Source of the DNA: RH-AL1 sp965198485
GTDB lineage: Bacteria; Pseudomonadota; Alphaproteobacteria; Rhizobiales; Beijerinckiaceae
Length of the DNA: 64,000 nt
Reading direction: 5' to 3'
Assembly (NCBI GenBank): GCA_965198485.1
Contig: CBDAPQ010000005.1
Location: 1,116,001 to 1,180,000 of the forward strand
Shown here: in pieces, positions 51,634 to 61,518 of the stretch
How positions within the stretch are numbered: position 1 is the stretch's first letter
Layout: each line of letters begins with the position of its first letter
Program-made: the position numbers and the translations under genes
Notes under the pieces: generated by a model
Told to the model about the DNA's origin: nothing
The model's database searches: none
Seen by the model: the letters and a program-made list of their open reading frames with translations, nothing else

Positions 51634-52398
51634 TCACCTCGCCACGCGCCGGTACGGCTGCAGCAGCCGGCTCACCACGTCGGGCATGGCCTTCACCACG
51701 AAGCTCGCCGTCTCCTGCCCGCCGAGCGCCTTCGAGGCGACGCCGATGCGGGAGCGGGCTGCGTAGCGATCGGCCACCCACTCCAGGCAGGCGCGGGCGA
51801 GGTCGGCCGGCACGTAGCCGTAGGAGAGCGCGACCGCCGCCCCGGCCGAGGCCGTGGTGAAGCTGTAGGTGCCGGCCGTAACGGTGTACGGCCCCGGAGC
51901 GCCGACGACGCCGGTGTCGAGGCACCAGGCGCCGAAAGGCGCCTGCGCGGTCACGACGTAGGGCGCGGCCGGCGGCACCACGGCCGGTTCGCCGAGCACC
52001 TCGTAGCCGGCACGGTAGGTCACGGCGACGGCGCCGGGGCCGGGTGCGAAGCGTCCGGCCACGGTGGCGAGCCGCTGCATCGCGCCGGGCGGCGCGGCGT
52101 CGGCGGGTTCGAGCCGCCAGCCGCCGGCGCCGGGCGCGGCCGAGGCGGCCAGTGTGACTCCATTGATGGCGACGGCGACGACCGACGTCACCGGCCATTG
52201 CCGCAGCGGCAGGCTCGCGCCGCCGCCGTCGAGCATCTCGGTGACGGTCGTCGGCAGCACGCTGCGGCCGAGATCGGCGAGGATCGCGGCGCTGATCGCG
52301 GTGATCAGCGTCGCCAGCACGGCATCGTCGCCGGTGCTGGTCAGGCCGAGCCAGGCCTTGCAGTCGGCGAGGCTCGTCAGGTCGGTGGGCGCGGGCAT
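51634..52398 (-). CDS. head-tail connector protein (gp6-like)
   Basis: A 254-residue protein: SLADCKAWLGLTSTGDDAVL, LATLITAISAAILADLGRSV, LPLRQWPVTSVVAVAINGVT, DLARACLEWVADRYAARSRI, GLLQPYRRV-like end. This fits the Phage_connect/HK97 gp6 family with an inserted domain. It overlaps the capsid stop by ATG/TGA. It joins portal and tail. Confidence 0.8.
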   Translation of the reverse strand: MPAPTDLTSLADCKAWLGLTSTGDDAVLATLITAISAAILADLGRSVLPTTVTEMLDGGGASLPLRQWPVTSVVAVAINGVTLAASAAPGAGGWRLEPADAAPPGAMQRLATVAGRFAPGPGAVAVTYRAGYEVLGEPAVVPPAAPYVVTAQAPFGAWCLDTGVVGAPGPYTVTAGTYSFTTASAGAAVALSYGYVPADLARACLEWVADRYAARSRIGVASKALGGQETASFVVKAMPDVVSRLLQPYRRVAR

Positions 52399-53907
52399 CA
52401 GCCGTTGCCGATGTTGGTGATGACCGCCATCGCTGGCGGGAAATAGTGCTGCAGCACCTCGTCGGCGTACACGCCGTATTCGTAGCGCCGCGTGCGCAGC
52501 GGCCACTCGATCTGGTAGTAGTCCTGCCGGGTGCGGATCTGCATCAGGTTGCCGACGCCGGCGAGCGGGTAGGGCAGCACCGATGTCGTCATCAGCATCG
52601 TGCCGGCGGGCATGTTGGGGTGCACCTTGAGGTCGATGGCGCTGCCGCCCTGCATCGAGAACCGGTTGAGGTAGGTGCGCACCATGGTGCCGCCGCCGAC
52701 GAGGTCGTCGGTGGTGAAGCGCATCGCCGTGGCGGCGGCGCCGCTGACGATCTTGCGCGAGACGTTGAGCGCCTCCTGCGAGGAGACCCAGATCGTGTCG
52801 GGCGCGAGCCGGTGGTTGTCCCACATCCCCTTCAGCGCGGCGTCGATCTCGACAATGCCGCCGCTGCCATCCGAGGTCAGGGCCGCGCCGCCGCCGGCCG
52901 TGCTGCCGGTCGTCCCCTGCGGCTGCACCGTGACGGTGGCGCCGGAGCCGGCCTTGAGCGCCTGGGTGATCAGGCCGTCGAAGGCGAGCGCGTTAAGCGA
53001 ATTGTCGGACGTGCCGAGCGAGGCGGCGGTCTGCGTGCCCGTCGCCGTGCCGTTGATGGTCACGCCGGCGACCGGCGTCAGCGCGCCGAGCACCTCGGCG
53101 CCGGAGGGCGCCCCAGAACCAGGCGTAGCCGAGCGCGCCGGCCACCGGCGCCACGGCGGCGCGCACCAGGTGGGTGGCGTTGCCGTCGTTGGCGGTGGTG
53201 ATCGTGGCGTTGGCCGAGCGCCGCGCGGCGCCGCCGCCGAACGTGTCCGACGTCCCGTCGGCGTTGGTGCGGGTCACCGCGCCCTGCACGCCGCCGCTGA
53301 GCGAGGCGTTGACGAAGCCGTCGTGGGTCAGGGCCACGCAGATCACCGAGAGCGAGGTGTTGGCGGCGAGGCCGCCGCCGGTGCCGACGTCGGTCAAGGC
53401 CGGCGTCGGCGTGGTGCCGAGCGACAGCGTGGCGTTGCCGCCCAGGATCATCGCCTCCTCGCCCAGCATGAGCGACTCGAGGCCGGTCTTGGCGGCGACG
53501 GCGCGGATGTCGTCGAACCCCTGGCCGGCGTATTGCGCCTCGAAGTCGACCGAGGTCTCGACGCCCAGCCCCTTGTAGGCGGCGGAATAGTCGGTGGTGG
53601 CGACGGCCAGCACGCCGCCGCGGTTGGCGTTGGAGACGCCGAAGCGCAGCCCTTGCGTGTTGATGGCGGTGACCGCGCGCCAGTTGGCCTGGATGCCGCC
53701 GCGGCCGGAGACGCGGGGGATGGCGTTCCTCAGCGGCGTGAGGACGGGATAGAGGAACTTCGCGCCGAGCTCGAGATCGTAGAAGGTGAGGCCGGAGGTG
53801 GCGGAGGCGGCCTCGGTGAAGGTGGACTTGGAAAGAGTGCCGAGGGTGCCGAGGGGCTGCTGCTGCGCGGCGCGCAGCGAGGCGAGGACGTCGTCGGTGG
53901 TGGGCAT
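52398..53907 (-). pseudogene. major capsid protein, frameshifted
   Basis: From ATG 53907 the frame gives TTDDVLASLRAAQQQPLGTL, SGLTFYDLELGAKFLYPVLT and DFEAQYAGQGFDDIRAVAAK, then breaks near 53105. The next frame gives LGALTPVAGVTINGTATGTQ, LKGMWDNHRLAPDTIWVSSQ and RRYEYGVYADEVLQHYFPPA to 52398. One extra C (CCC for CC) explains the break; the repaired protein is about 502 residues. It is the only capsid gene seen, so real loss would stop particle formation. An assembly error is possible. Confidence 0.75.
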
Positions 53908-53934
53908 GAGGGGCTCCTTGGGTCGTGGGAGTGC

Positions 53935-54133
53935 GTTCCTTCTCCCGCGCGCGGGAGAAGGTGACGGCGGGCTTGATCCCCTTCTCCTCTTGCGGGAGAA
54001 GGTGCCCGAAGGGCGGATGAGGGGTCGGGAAACCTTGCCGAGTGGCGTCCGAGGCGCGGCTGAATGCGGAGAGGTGACCCGACCCCTCATCCGGCGCTTC
54101 GCGCCACCTTCTCCCGCAGGGGGAGAAGGGGCC
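53935..54133. repeat. palindromic repeat, family B
   Basis: A full family B unit: TTCTCCTCTTGCGGGAGAAGG, GGCGGATGAGGGGTCGGGAA, then CGACCCCTCATCCGGCGCTT and CACCTTCTCCCGCAGGGGG. It fills the capsid-protease gap and closely matches 43455-43616. Confidence 0.8.
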
Positions 54134-54144
54134 TGCCTGCGCGG

Positions 54145-55095
54145 CTACCTGGCCCGGGTCTGGGCCAGTTTGATCGCCAACAGGCTCAGCGTGGCGGGAT
54201 CGGCGAGCAGCGTGTCGAGGGCGGCCTCGGTGCCGTCCTCGTGCTTGGCGACCGCGCGGGTGCCGGCGGCGTAGGGCAGCGGCATCGGCTGGGCCTCGAT
54301 GCGCGCGAGGCGCGCCTCGACGCCGGCGAAGGATTCGGCGAGGCTCTTCGCCAGGCCTTCGCCCAGCGCCTCGACGCGGCAGGCGAGCGTGCCGTTGAGC
54401 TTAGCGACCGCCGCGCCGAGCCGGGCGAGGTCGTCGCCGAGCGCCTTGGCCAACCCGAAATCGTCGCCGCCCGCCGAGACCTTGATGGCGTGGCAGGTCG
54501 CGCCCAGTGCCACGGAGGTGTCGTGCATCTCCTGGATGCGCGCCTGGTCCGCCGCGCTGTTGCGCGCGCCGACCTTGCCGACGTCGATGGGACCGTGCGG
54601 CTCGACCTTGAACGGCAGCCATTCCCGCGCGCCGTCGGCCTTGATCATCTCGAAACGCGCCTCGGCGAGGCAGGGCAGGTCGACGAGCGAGATCTCGTGC
54701 GGCTCGGCGGTGTAGCGGGTGGCGCCGGCCTCGTCGGTCCAGCGCCGGGCGTAGCGACCGCCCTGGCTGAAGCCGGTGTAGACGCCCTCCGTCACCTTGG
54801 CCCATTCCGCGTCGTCGACGACCTTGGCACAGATCTCGATCTGGCGGGCCTCGTCGTTGAAGCCGATCTCCGTGACCTTGCCGGCGGCGACTTGCCCGTG
54901 CATGGCGCGCAGGTTGCCGTAGGATTTTCCGCCCGAGGTCGCCGCGATGTTTGACGACCATTTCTCGTATAAAGGTTTGGTGGAGGCGTAATCGCACACC
55001 TCGCCGGCGCGGTCGGGCACCTCGGCGGTGGCGAGGCCGTAGACGAGGCGGTTGGCGGCATCGACCTTGGTGATGGGGATGGCGAGGCGCAGCAT
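54145..55095 (-). CDS. prohead protease (XkdF-like)
   Basis: A 316-residue protein. LRLAIPITKVDAANRLVYGL and VTEGVYTGFSQGGRYARRWT lead to HEISLVDLPCL, the motif typical of XkdF-like phage serine proteases. A helical scaffolding-like C-terminus follows (LGDDLARLGAAVAKLNGTLA). The start at 55095 has AAGGAG 8 bases upstream. It trims capsid or scaffold during maturation. Confidence 0.75.
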   Translation of the reverse strand: MLRLAIPITKVDAANRLVYGLATAEVPDRAGEVCDYASTKPLYEKWSSNIAATSGGKSYGNLRAMHGQVAAGKVTEIGFNDEARQIEICAKVVDDAEWAKVTEGVYTGFSQGGRYARRWTDEAGATRYTAEPHEISLVDLPCLAEARFEMIKADGAREWLPFKVEPHGPIDVGKVGARNSAADQARIQEMHDTSVALGATCHAIKVSAGGDDFGLAKALGDDLARLGAAVAKLNGTLACRVEALGEGLAKSLAESFAGVEARLARIEAQPMPLPYAAGTRAVAKHEDGTEAALDTLLADPATLSLLAIKLAQTRAR

Positions 55096-55109
55096 GGGGG
55101 CTCCTTGGA

Positions 55110-55205
55110 TGGTGCGTATCATTCCGGATGGAGTGGAGAGAGTCGGAACCCATCGGCGATGCTGGTAAAGGCACATCCGCCGATTGCAGGGTTCCATGCC
55201 AGCTG
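55110..55205. repeat. degenerate family A repeat
   Basis: CATTCCGGATGGAGTGGAG, GTCGGAACCCATCGGCG and CCGATTGCAGGGTTCC show an eroded family A unit upstream of the protease gene. The further 215 bases to 55420 hold AT-richer DNA with no clear gene. Confidence 0.5.
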
Positions 55206-55420
55206 CACGATCCCAAAAGTACAAAGCTGAATTTTTTCTTGTGCATGGTCGGCAGAGTGCCGACCCGATCAGTTGTGAGGATACATTTGCGCTCGACTGC
55301 TTGTGAAGCGCCTTGGGATGATCGTCTCCGCCCCCAACGCCGGCGATCGAGTTTGCTTTCGGCGGCGAGGTCCTCGAAGACGATACTGAGCTTTATCAAA
55401 GCGATGAGTAAGATCTTGTT

Positions 55421-55696
55421 TTAAGATTTCTTGTGTTCAACAATTTCTCTGATGAACAACGATCTGCTGTACTCTCGGGTAAATTGTACACTTTCGGACT
55501 CACGATACATGCTCAGAAATCTATTTTGATTTGATAGTTCGTTTACGAGTATTTCAATATGCACTTCTAAGTTTGCTTCGGGAAGATCGACACCAAGATA
55601 TCTCGCAACGCTTGCTACGTCATCTTTTGTCACAGGCGCCGAACGAAGGCCCTTAGTGAACTTCATGAGAAGCGGAAATGGCGGGCTGAACTCCAT
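55421..55696 (-). CDS. candidate immunity protein after the portal-toxin
   Basis: A 91-residue AT-rich gene: EFSPPFPLLMKFTKGLRSAP, SVARYLGVDLPEANLEVHIE, ILVNELSNQNRFLSMYRESE. It starts 10 bases after the portal stop with a GAGG site and has base composition unlike the phage genes around it. No family was recognised. Size, spacing and composition fit an immunity gene for the toxin-like tip on the portal protein. This is inferred from position only. Confidence 0.5.
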   Translation of the reverse strand: MEFSPPFPLLMKFTKGLRSAPVTKDDVASVARYLGVDLPEANLEVHIEILVNELSNQNRFLSMYRESESVQFTREYSRSLFIREIVEHKKS

Positions 55697-55706
55697 GGCG
55701 TCATCC

Positions 55707-57347
55707 TCATCTTGGATATGGGCATAGCTGATAGGGCCATTGTTCGCCTTGTGCCAAGCAGAAGGACAAGCAGGTGCCGCATGTAAATCCGGATGAAAAT
55801 GCGCCCATGCCAACCGCATCTTGGCATTTTACGTAGTTGTCGACGCAAGACTCGGGTTCGAAGGCAAAACGCTGCCCCGGTGCTGGCAACCCTCCCGGTG
55901 CCGACGAAAATTGCCCTCCTTGGTGATCGCCTTCGCCCGCCGGTTGCCGCGGATGCCGACTCTCGTTCCAGTCGCCGGCTTTCCCGATCGGACCGGGAGA
56001 AGATGTCGCGGCGTGACCCAGCGTGACGTACCCGCTCGCCGTCAGTACGAGCGGCACGTCGGCGGCCGTGTCGGACAGCGGTGCGCGGCCCAGAACGGCG
56101 CGAGCCTCGTTCAGAGTGAGAATGCCCCGGCTGGTATAGCTCGACAGCATGCGCTCCTGCGCCTCGGGATCGATCGAATCCGTGGGCGACCACACGAACT
56201 CCAGCCCCGGCGCGCCGAACTCCGACGCCAGCAGCTCGTCCACCAGGCCCTTGATCCAGGCCAGCACCGGCGCCAGGCCCTCCTCCTCCGACAGCGTCTT
56301 CTGCACCTCGGCGGTGGCGCGGTTCATCTGGGAGACGAGGGCCTGCGGCGACACCGAGAAGGCGAAGCAGACGAGCCGCGCCAGCCAGTCGTCGAAGACG
56401 GTCTTGAGCTCCGGCTCCTTGGTCTGCACGAAGCTGTGCGCCACCGCGCCGGGCACGAACTTGGCACGGCGGCGCCGGCCGGCCTCGCCGGAGAAGTAGC
56501 TGTCCCAATACTTCTGGTAGGAGGCGATCTGGTCCGCGCTCCAACCGTCGGGCACGCCGATGAGCGAGTCCGGGATGTTGCCTTCGCTGAAATATTCCGT
56601 GAGGAACAGCTGCCGGCGCAGCGCGATGTTGACGGTCGAGACGATCTGCTCGACGGGCGAGAAGCCGTAGGCCCGCGACACTCGCGGGTTGCGCGGGCGG
56701 TAGAGCAGGTCGCGCGTCGTGTAGTCGACGGCGGGCAGGCCGTGCAGCACCTGCTGGTAGGCCACCGGCCACACCGTGCGGCCGGCCTCGACGAAGGGCT
56801 GCGGAATACGGCCCCAGGCGTCGATCACCGGCTTGATCGTGGTGCCGTCGAGCGGCATCAGCGCGGCGAGGCGGCCGGCGCGGTCGCGGCGGCAGTACAG
56901 CGCCGGCGCGTCGACGACGAAGAGCTCCTCCAGAACCATGCGCAGCCAGTCGGCCCAGCCGTGAATGCCGTCGGGCCGGCGGAACAGGGCGGTCGCCGTT
57001 GCGGCCGCGGCAGGATCGGGCGCGGTGCCCGGACGCGGGCCGATGCTCCAGGTCATGCGGCCGATCTGGTCCTTGCGCGTCTCGATGACGAGCCGCAGCA
57101 GGTCCCAGCCGTCGGCGAGGCGGCGCAGCGCCGGAAAGCCGATGGGATCGTTCGCGCGGGGTCCGAGCGCGAGGTTGAAGCCGGCGGGATAGTCCCATTG
57201 CCGGCCGGTGACCTCCGGCGGGGCGGCCGGCGCGACGGGGGCGAGCGGGCCGAACCAGCCGGGGCCGCCGGCGCTCGCGGCGTAGGAGACGCTCACCTGA
57301 TAGGGGTCGAGCGTCCACAACGCCCGGCCCGCGCTGCGGTCGACCAT
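55707..57347 (-). CDS. portal protein with C-terminal toxin-like Cys-rich domain
   Basis: A 546-residue protein. Residues 1 to about 450 are an HK97-type portal: WDLLRLVIETRKDQIGRMTW, VVDAPALYCRRDRAGRLAAL, DLLYRPRNPRVSRAYGFSPV, EGNIPDSLIGVPDGWSADQI. Residues 465-480 form HPRQPAGEGDHQGGQF, like the linker before polymorphic-toxin tips. Residues 501-546 hold six Cys (501, 508, 523, 526, 530, 542) with CGTCLSFCLAQGEQWP. The tip is AT-richer than the rest. The start at 57347 has AGGAG. An immunity candidate follows. Confidence 0.85.
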   Translation of the reverse strand: MVDRSAGRALWTLDPYQVSVSYAASAGGPGWFGPLAPVAPAAPPEVTGRQWDYPAGFNLALGPRANDPIGFPALRRLADGWDLLRLVIETRKDQIGRMTWSIGPRPGTAPDPAAAATATALFRRPDGIHGWADWLRMVLEELFVVDAPALYCRRDRAGRLAALMPLDGTTIKPVIDAWGRIPQPFVEAGRTVWPVAYQQVLHGLPAVDYTTRDLLYRPRNPRVSRAYGFSPVEQIVSTVNIALRRQLFLTEYFSEGNIPDSLIGVPDGWSADQIASYQKYWDSYFSGEAGRRRRAKFVPGAVAHSFVQTKEPELKTVFDDWLARLVCFAFSVSPQALVSQMNRATAEVQKTLSEEEGLAPVLAWIKGLVDELLASEFGAPGLEFVWSPTDSIDPEAQERMLSSYTSRGILTLNEARAVLGRAPLSDTAADVPLVLTASGYVTLGHAATSSPGPIGKAGDWNESRHPRQPAGEGDHQGGQFSSAPGGLPAPGQRFAFEPESCVDNYVKCQDAVGMGAFSSGFTCGTCLSFCLAQGEQWPYQLCPYPR

Positions 57348-57364
57348 GGTTGTGCTCCTGACGA

Positions 57365-57535
57365 TGCGGGGTGATCCTCCTCCGCGCAGCGGGGAAGGGG
57401 AACCGTGCGAACGGGGCTGCCGAGCCTCGCGGCTCGGCTTTCGGCTGCGCCTCGAGAGGGTCACATCGAGGAGGCGGCTGCCCCCTCCACCACGCTGCGC
57501 GTGGTCTCCCTCTCGCGGGTCACGGAGGAGGATCG
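57365..57535. repeat. palindromic repeat, family C
   Basis: GATCCTCCTCCGCGCAGCGG...ACCACGCTGCGCGTGGTC, GGTCACGGAGGAGGATC forms a long inverted repeat between terminase and portal. Its right end overlaps the terminase stop region. Related arms occur at 43374 and in the short hairpin at 2870. Confidence 0.7.
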
Positions 57536-58833
57536 CCGTCGGCCATGCGCCGCATGAACTCGTGCGCGCCCTCGCCCGGCACCTCCTTGAAGAGGTGGGT
57601 CAGCGCCCAGATGGCGGCGTCGGCGTGGTCGGGGCTGCCGGGACCGGAATAGCCGCCGCCGGAGAAGGCGCAGAGCTGCTCCTCCAGCTTGGGGAAGCGG
57701 CCGACGTGGTGGACCTGGCCGGCGGCGTAGCGCAGCGAGATCGGCTCGGCGCGCACCGCCTTGCCGCGGCTGGCGGTGACGTTGCGCACCGGCACCGAGG
57801 CATCGGCCCCTTTGATCACGGCTTCCACCATGGCGCCGCCGAAGTTCTCCTCGGCCACGACGCAGTCGGCGGCAAACTCGTGGTAGGCGGCGGCGACGCG
57901 CCGAGCCCAGGCCAACGGCGCGTCCTTGCAGGAGCGGTCGGCGAGCACGTAGGCGTCGCCGTCCTGGCCGCGTGCGGCGACGACGATGCCGATCTCGTCG
58001 GAGCCGGCGTCGTCGCGGCCCTGGGCGCCGGAGGGATCGACCGCCACCACGACGTTGCGGCGCGCCTCGACCGGAATGGCGCTCTCGTCGCGCCGCCCGG
58101 CATCGAAGATCTCGTAGGTCCACAAAGCGTCGTCGACCTCGTCCACGTAGACGCCCTCGTAGAAGCGCTTGCGCCGGCGCTCGGGCAGCGCCTCGAGGCT
58201 CGCGACGTACTCGGGCGAGAGGTGCTCGGCATTGTCGACGGGGTTGAGGAAGGCCCGCTCGTACTGATCGGGATGCGCCAGCGGCTTCCGGCTCAGCGGA
58301 TCGCGCTTCTCGCCGAACAGCACGTTGGTCCAGTGGCTCCTGGCGGTGGGGTTCAGGTCGACGAAGGCGCGCTGCGCGATGCCGGGCACCACCTGCGCCA
58401 GCCGCGTGAAGGCGATGAGCGCGAGGTCGTAGGAGATCTGCGACGCCTCGTTGAGGAAGACGGTCGAATATTCGAGGCCGAGGATCTTCTCGACGCGGCT
58501 GGCGTCGTCGAGCCCGCCGACGGTGATGCGGGAGTGGTTGGTGAGCGAGTAGAAGCTGTCGGTCTTGTGCTCCGTGAGCTTGTAGCCGGGGAAGCACAGG
58601 CGGCCGACCGCCGGCAGCGTCTCCTGCATGATCGAGGCCTTGGCGGCGTTGGAGTGCAAGCGAAGGATGGCGTGGGTCGAGCCCGGCGCGTTGATGGCGC
58701 GGCCGATGATGGCGCGCACGATGAGGAAGGTCTTGCCCGAGCGCGTGCCGCCGGCGAGGCAGGTGTAGCGCTGCGTGCCCGTCTCGAGCAGGAGCCGCGC
58801 AGCATGCTGCGCGGGGCTGAAGGACACCGCCAT
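57520..58833 (-). CDS. terminase large subunit
   Basis: A 437-residue packaging ATPase/nuclease. Walker A is AGGTRSGKTF, Walker B/adenine-region YSTVFLNEASQISYD, coupling region FVDLNPTARSHW; the nuclease domain has VVAVDPSGAQGRDDAGSDE and VVAEENFGGAMVEAVIKGA, then DHADAAIWAL. The start at 58833 matches the family. No small subunit gene is nearby, as in GTA clusters. It is the first gene of the cluster. Confidence 0.92.
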   Translation of the reverse strand: MAVSFSPAQHAARLLLETGTQRYTCLAGGTRSGKTFLIVRAIIGRAINAPGSTHAILRLHSNAAKASIMQETLPAVGRLCFPGYKLTEHKTDSFYSLTNHSRITVGGLDDASRVEKILGLEYSTVFLNEASQISYDLALIAFTRLAQVVPGIAQRAFVDLNPTARSHWTNVLFGEKRDPLSRKPLAHPDQYERAFLNPVDNAEHLSPEYVASLEALPERRRKRFYEGVYVDEVDDALWTYEIFDAGRRDESAIPVEARRNVVVAVDPSGAQGRDDAGSDEIGIVVAARGQDGDAYVLADRSCKDAPLAWARRVAAAYHEFAADCVVAEENFGGAMVEAVIKGADASVPVRNVTASRGKAVRAEPISLRYAAGQVHHVGRFPKLEEQLCAFSGGGYSGPGSPDHADAAIWALTHLFKEVPGEGAHEFMRRMADGDPPP

Positions 58834-59049
58834 GTCTTGGGTGGATCCGGATTTTGGGGGTGCCGTGCGCCTCGACGCAGGTCGGGCTCGGCATGCGCGC
58901 ATTGGCGGTCAAAAACGATCAAGCGTCAACGGGGGTGGTTTGGAGGCTTGTGCAGGGTCCAGGAGACGCGGGTTGTCCGATTGGGGAAAAACATTCTCCG
59001 AGACGATCGCTCGGAGGCCATCGGCCGCCTTCCGGTCAGCCGGTCCCGC

Positions 59050-59201
59050 GCGGCCTGTCCGTCTTCCGGGGCGCCGAAGGCGAGCCCGGAACCTATGACA
59101 ACGTCGCCGGTAGAAAGAGGCGGGATCGTGCCGCGTCCTCCTGAGCGCGCGTTGTCTTGGGTTCCGGGCTCGCGCTGCGCTCGCCCCGGAAAGACGGCAT
59201 G

Positions 59202-59206
<5 letters not shown>
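59050..59206. repeat. long inverted repeat, family A, upstream of the terminase
   Basis: GTCTTCCGGGGCGCCGAAGG, GAGCCCGGAACCTATGACAA and TTGTCTTGGGTTCCGGGCTC, GCGCTCGCCCCGGAAAGACG form a family A unit between murA and the terminase gene. The rest of 58834-59050 must hold the cluster promoter, but no clear -35/-10 or CtrA box was found. Confidence 0.8.
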
Positions 59207-60497
<1,291 letters not shown>

Positions 60498-60504
60498 CCC
60501 GCCC

Positions 60505-60684
60505 TCATTCCTTGCCGGCTGACGACCCGGACGCCGATGCCTCGCACGCAGACGCACCAGACGCCGGCGTCTCCGCCGCGCCGCCGGTGCGGACCTTGCG
60601 CCGCTTCAGGTTGGCGCGCAGCGCCTCGGCGAGCCGCTTGCGCTCCTCGGCCTTGGCCTTGTCACGCTCGCTCGACCGATCGAT
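60505..60684 (-). CDS. small basic protein upstream of murA (non-ATG start)
   Basis: A 59-residue frame: IDRSSERDKAKAEERKRLAE, ALRANLKRRKVRTGG and a Ser/Ala tail. Similar short basic proteins (...RLAEALRANLRRRK...) are often coded upstream of murA in rhizobia. No ATG, GTG or TTG is available in frame after the upstream stop; AAGGACAAGGCGC precedes an ATC at 60684. The gap to murA is 7 bases, so it is probably co-transcribed. Confidence 0.5.
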   Translation of the reverse strand: MDRSSERDKAKAEERKRLAEALRANLKRRKVRTGGAAETPASGASACEASASGSSAGKE

Positions 60685-60816
60685 GCGCCTTGTCCTTGTG
60701 TCACCGCCCTGTTTAGGGGCTCGGAGTCGCAGTCACAAGCGAAGGCAGGGAACCTTGGCCGTGTGGCGTGGATTTTGTTTTCGAGGGTGCCACAACGGCA
60801 ACGGGGTGCCGGATCG

Positions 60817-61026
60817 ATGCAGGACGACGTGGTGAGCGATGCCGGCCACGCGCCGACCTATCTGGTCGGGCAGGACCGCGCCGGGCGGTGGCTCGCGATG
60901 GAAGCGAAAGGGCGTGGCGGCGGCATGTTCTCCTCGCGCGAGGCGGCGATGCGCTTTGCCGGGATCGAAACCGCTTGGCGCGACGGCGCCGTCAGCGAGC
61001 CGGGGCGGCCGATGGCCTTCGCCTGA
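60817..61026 (+). CDS. hypothetical protein, 69 aa
   Basis: A short protein: DAGHAPTYLVGQDRAGRWLA, GRGGGMFSSREAAMRFAGIE. It has no recognised domain but good codon use and a following DUF29 gene 36 bases away. The start at 60817 is preferred. The function is unknown. Confidence 0.6.
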   Translation: MQDDVVSDAGHAPTYLVGQDRAGRWLAMEAKGRGGGMFSSREAAMRFAGIETAWRDGAVSEPGRPMAFA

Positions 61027-61062
61027 GGCCCACGTCGCCTGAAGCTCTTGGAGGAGGCGGCC

Positions 61063-61479
61063 ATGGAAGATCCGGTCGCACGCGGCGCCAGCGACCTCTA
61101 CGAGAGCGACTTCTACGCCTGGACGCAGCGGCAGGCCGCCCTGATCCGGGATGGCGATGTCGCCGCCGTCGACCTGCCGAACATTCTCGAGGAGATCGAG
61201 ACCCTTGGGCGCAAGGAAGTCTCCGAGCTTCGATCCCGCTACACGGTCCTGGCGACCCACCTCTTGACGGAAAGATACCAGCCCACCAGGGCGAGCCGGA
61301 GCTGGCGCTCGACGATCCTCCATCAGCGCATCGAGATCGCGCGGCACATGAAGGACAACCCGAGCCTGAAGTCGAAGGTGGACGAGATCTTTGCCGAAGC
61401 CTATGCAGACGCCCGCCTGATCGCCGCGACCGAGACCGGCCTGGCCGTGACGACCTTCCTCCTCGCGCCGCCCTTTTGA
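61063..61479 (+). CDS. DUF29 family protein
   Basis: A 138-residue protein with the DUF29 pattern: DLYESDFYAWTQRQAALIRD, DLPNILEEIETLGRKEVSEL and LLTERYQPTRASRSWRSTIL. DUF29 proteins are small, mostly helical and of unknown function, often in several copies in rhizobia and cyanobacteria. A GGAGGAGG site precedes the ATG at 61063. Confidence 0.9.
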   Translation: MEDPVARGASDLYESDFYAWTQRQAALIRDGDVAAVDLPNILEEIETLGRKEVSELRSRYTVLATHLLTERYQPTRASRSWRSTILHQRIEIARHMKDNPSLKSKVDEIFAEAYADARLIAATETGLAVTTFLLAPPF

Positions 61480-61518
61480 TCGCCACGAGGCCCTGGCGAG
61501 GCCGGACGAGGCGTCCTT

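Larger units (their letters stand above)
35136..58833 (-). mobile_element. GTA-like / domesticated prophage structural cluster
   Basis: About 23.7 kb with all structural genes on the minus strand and the order terminase, portal, protease, capsid, connector, tail closure, DUF3168, major tail, gp10, gp10.1, tape measure, TIM-barrel, DUF2460, DUF2163, NlpC/P60, hub, fibre, endolysin, holin. This matches Rhodobacter-type GTA. No integrase, repressor, replication gene or small terminase is present between the TAC island and murA, and no attachment repeats were seen. Repeats and accessory pairs lie in the gaps. Confidence 0.7.

Noticed and set aside
55128..55424. 98-residue plus-strand frame between protease and immunity candidate
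   Set aside because: It runs through an eroded repeat, has no ribosome-binding site and shows no domain.
35136..58833. Attachment sites, tRNA target or integrase for the prophage
   Set aside because: No tRNA gene, direct repeat at both borders or recombinase frame was seen.
58834..59201. CtrA box or phage repressor operator upstream of the terminase
   Set aside because: No TTAA-N7-TTAA or clear operator pair was found; the visible palindrome belongs to repeat family A.
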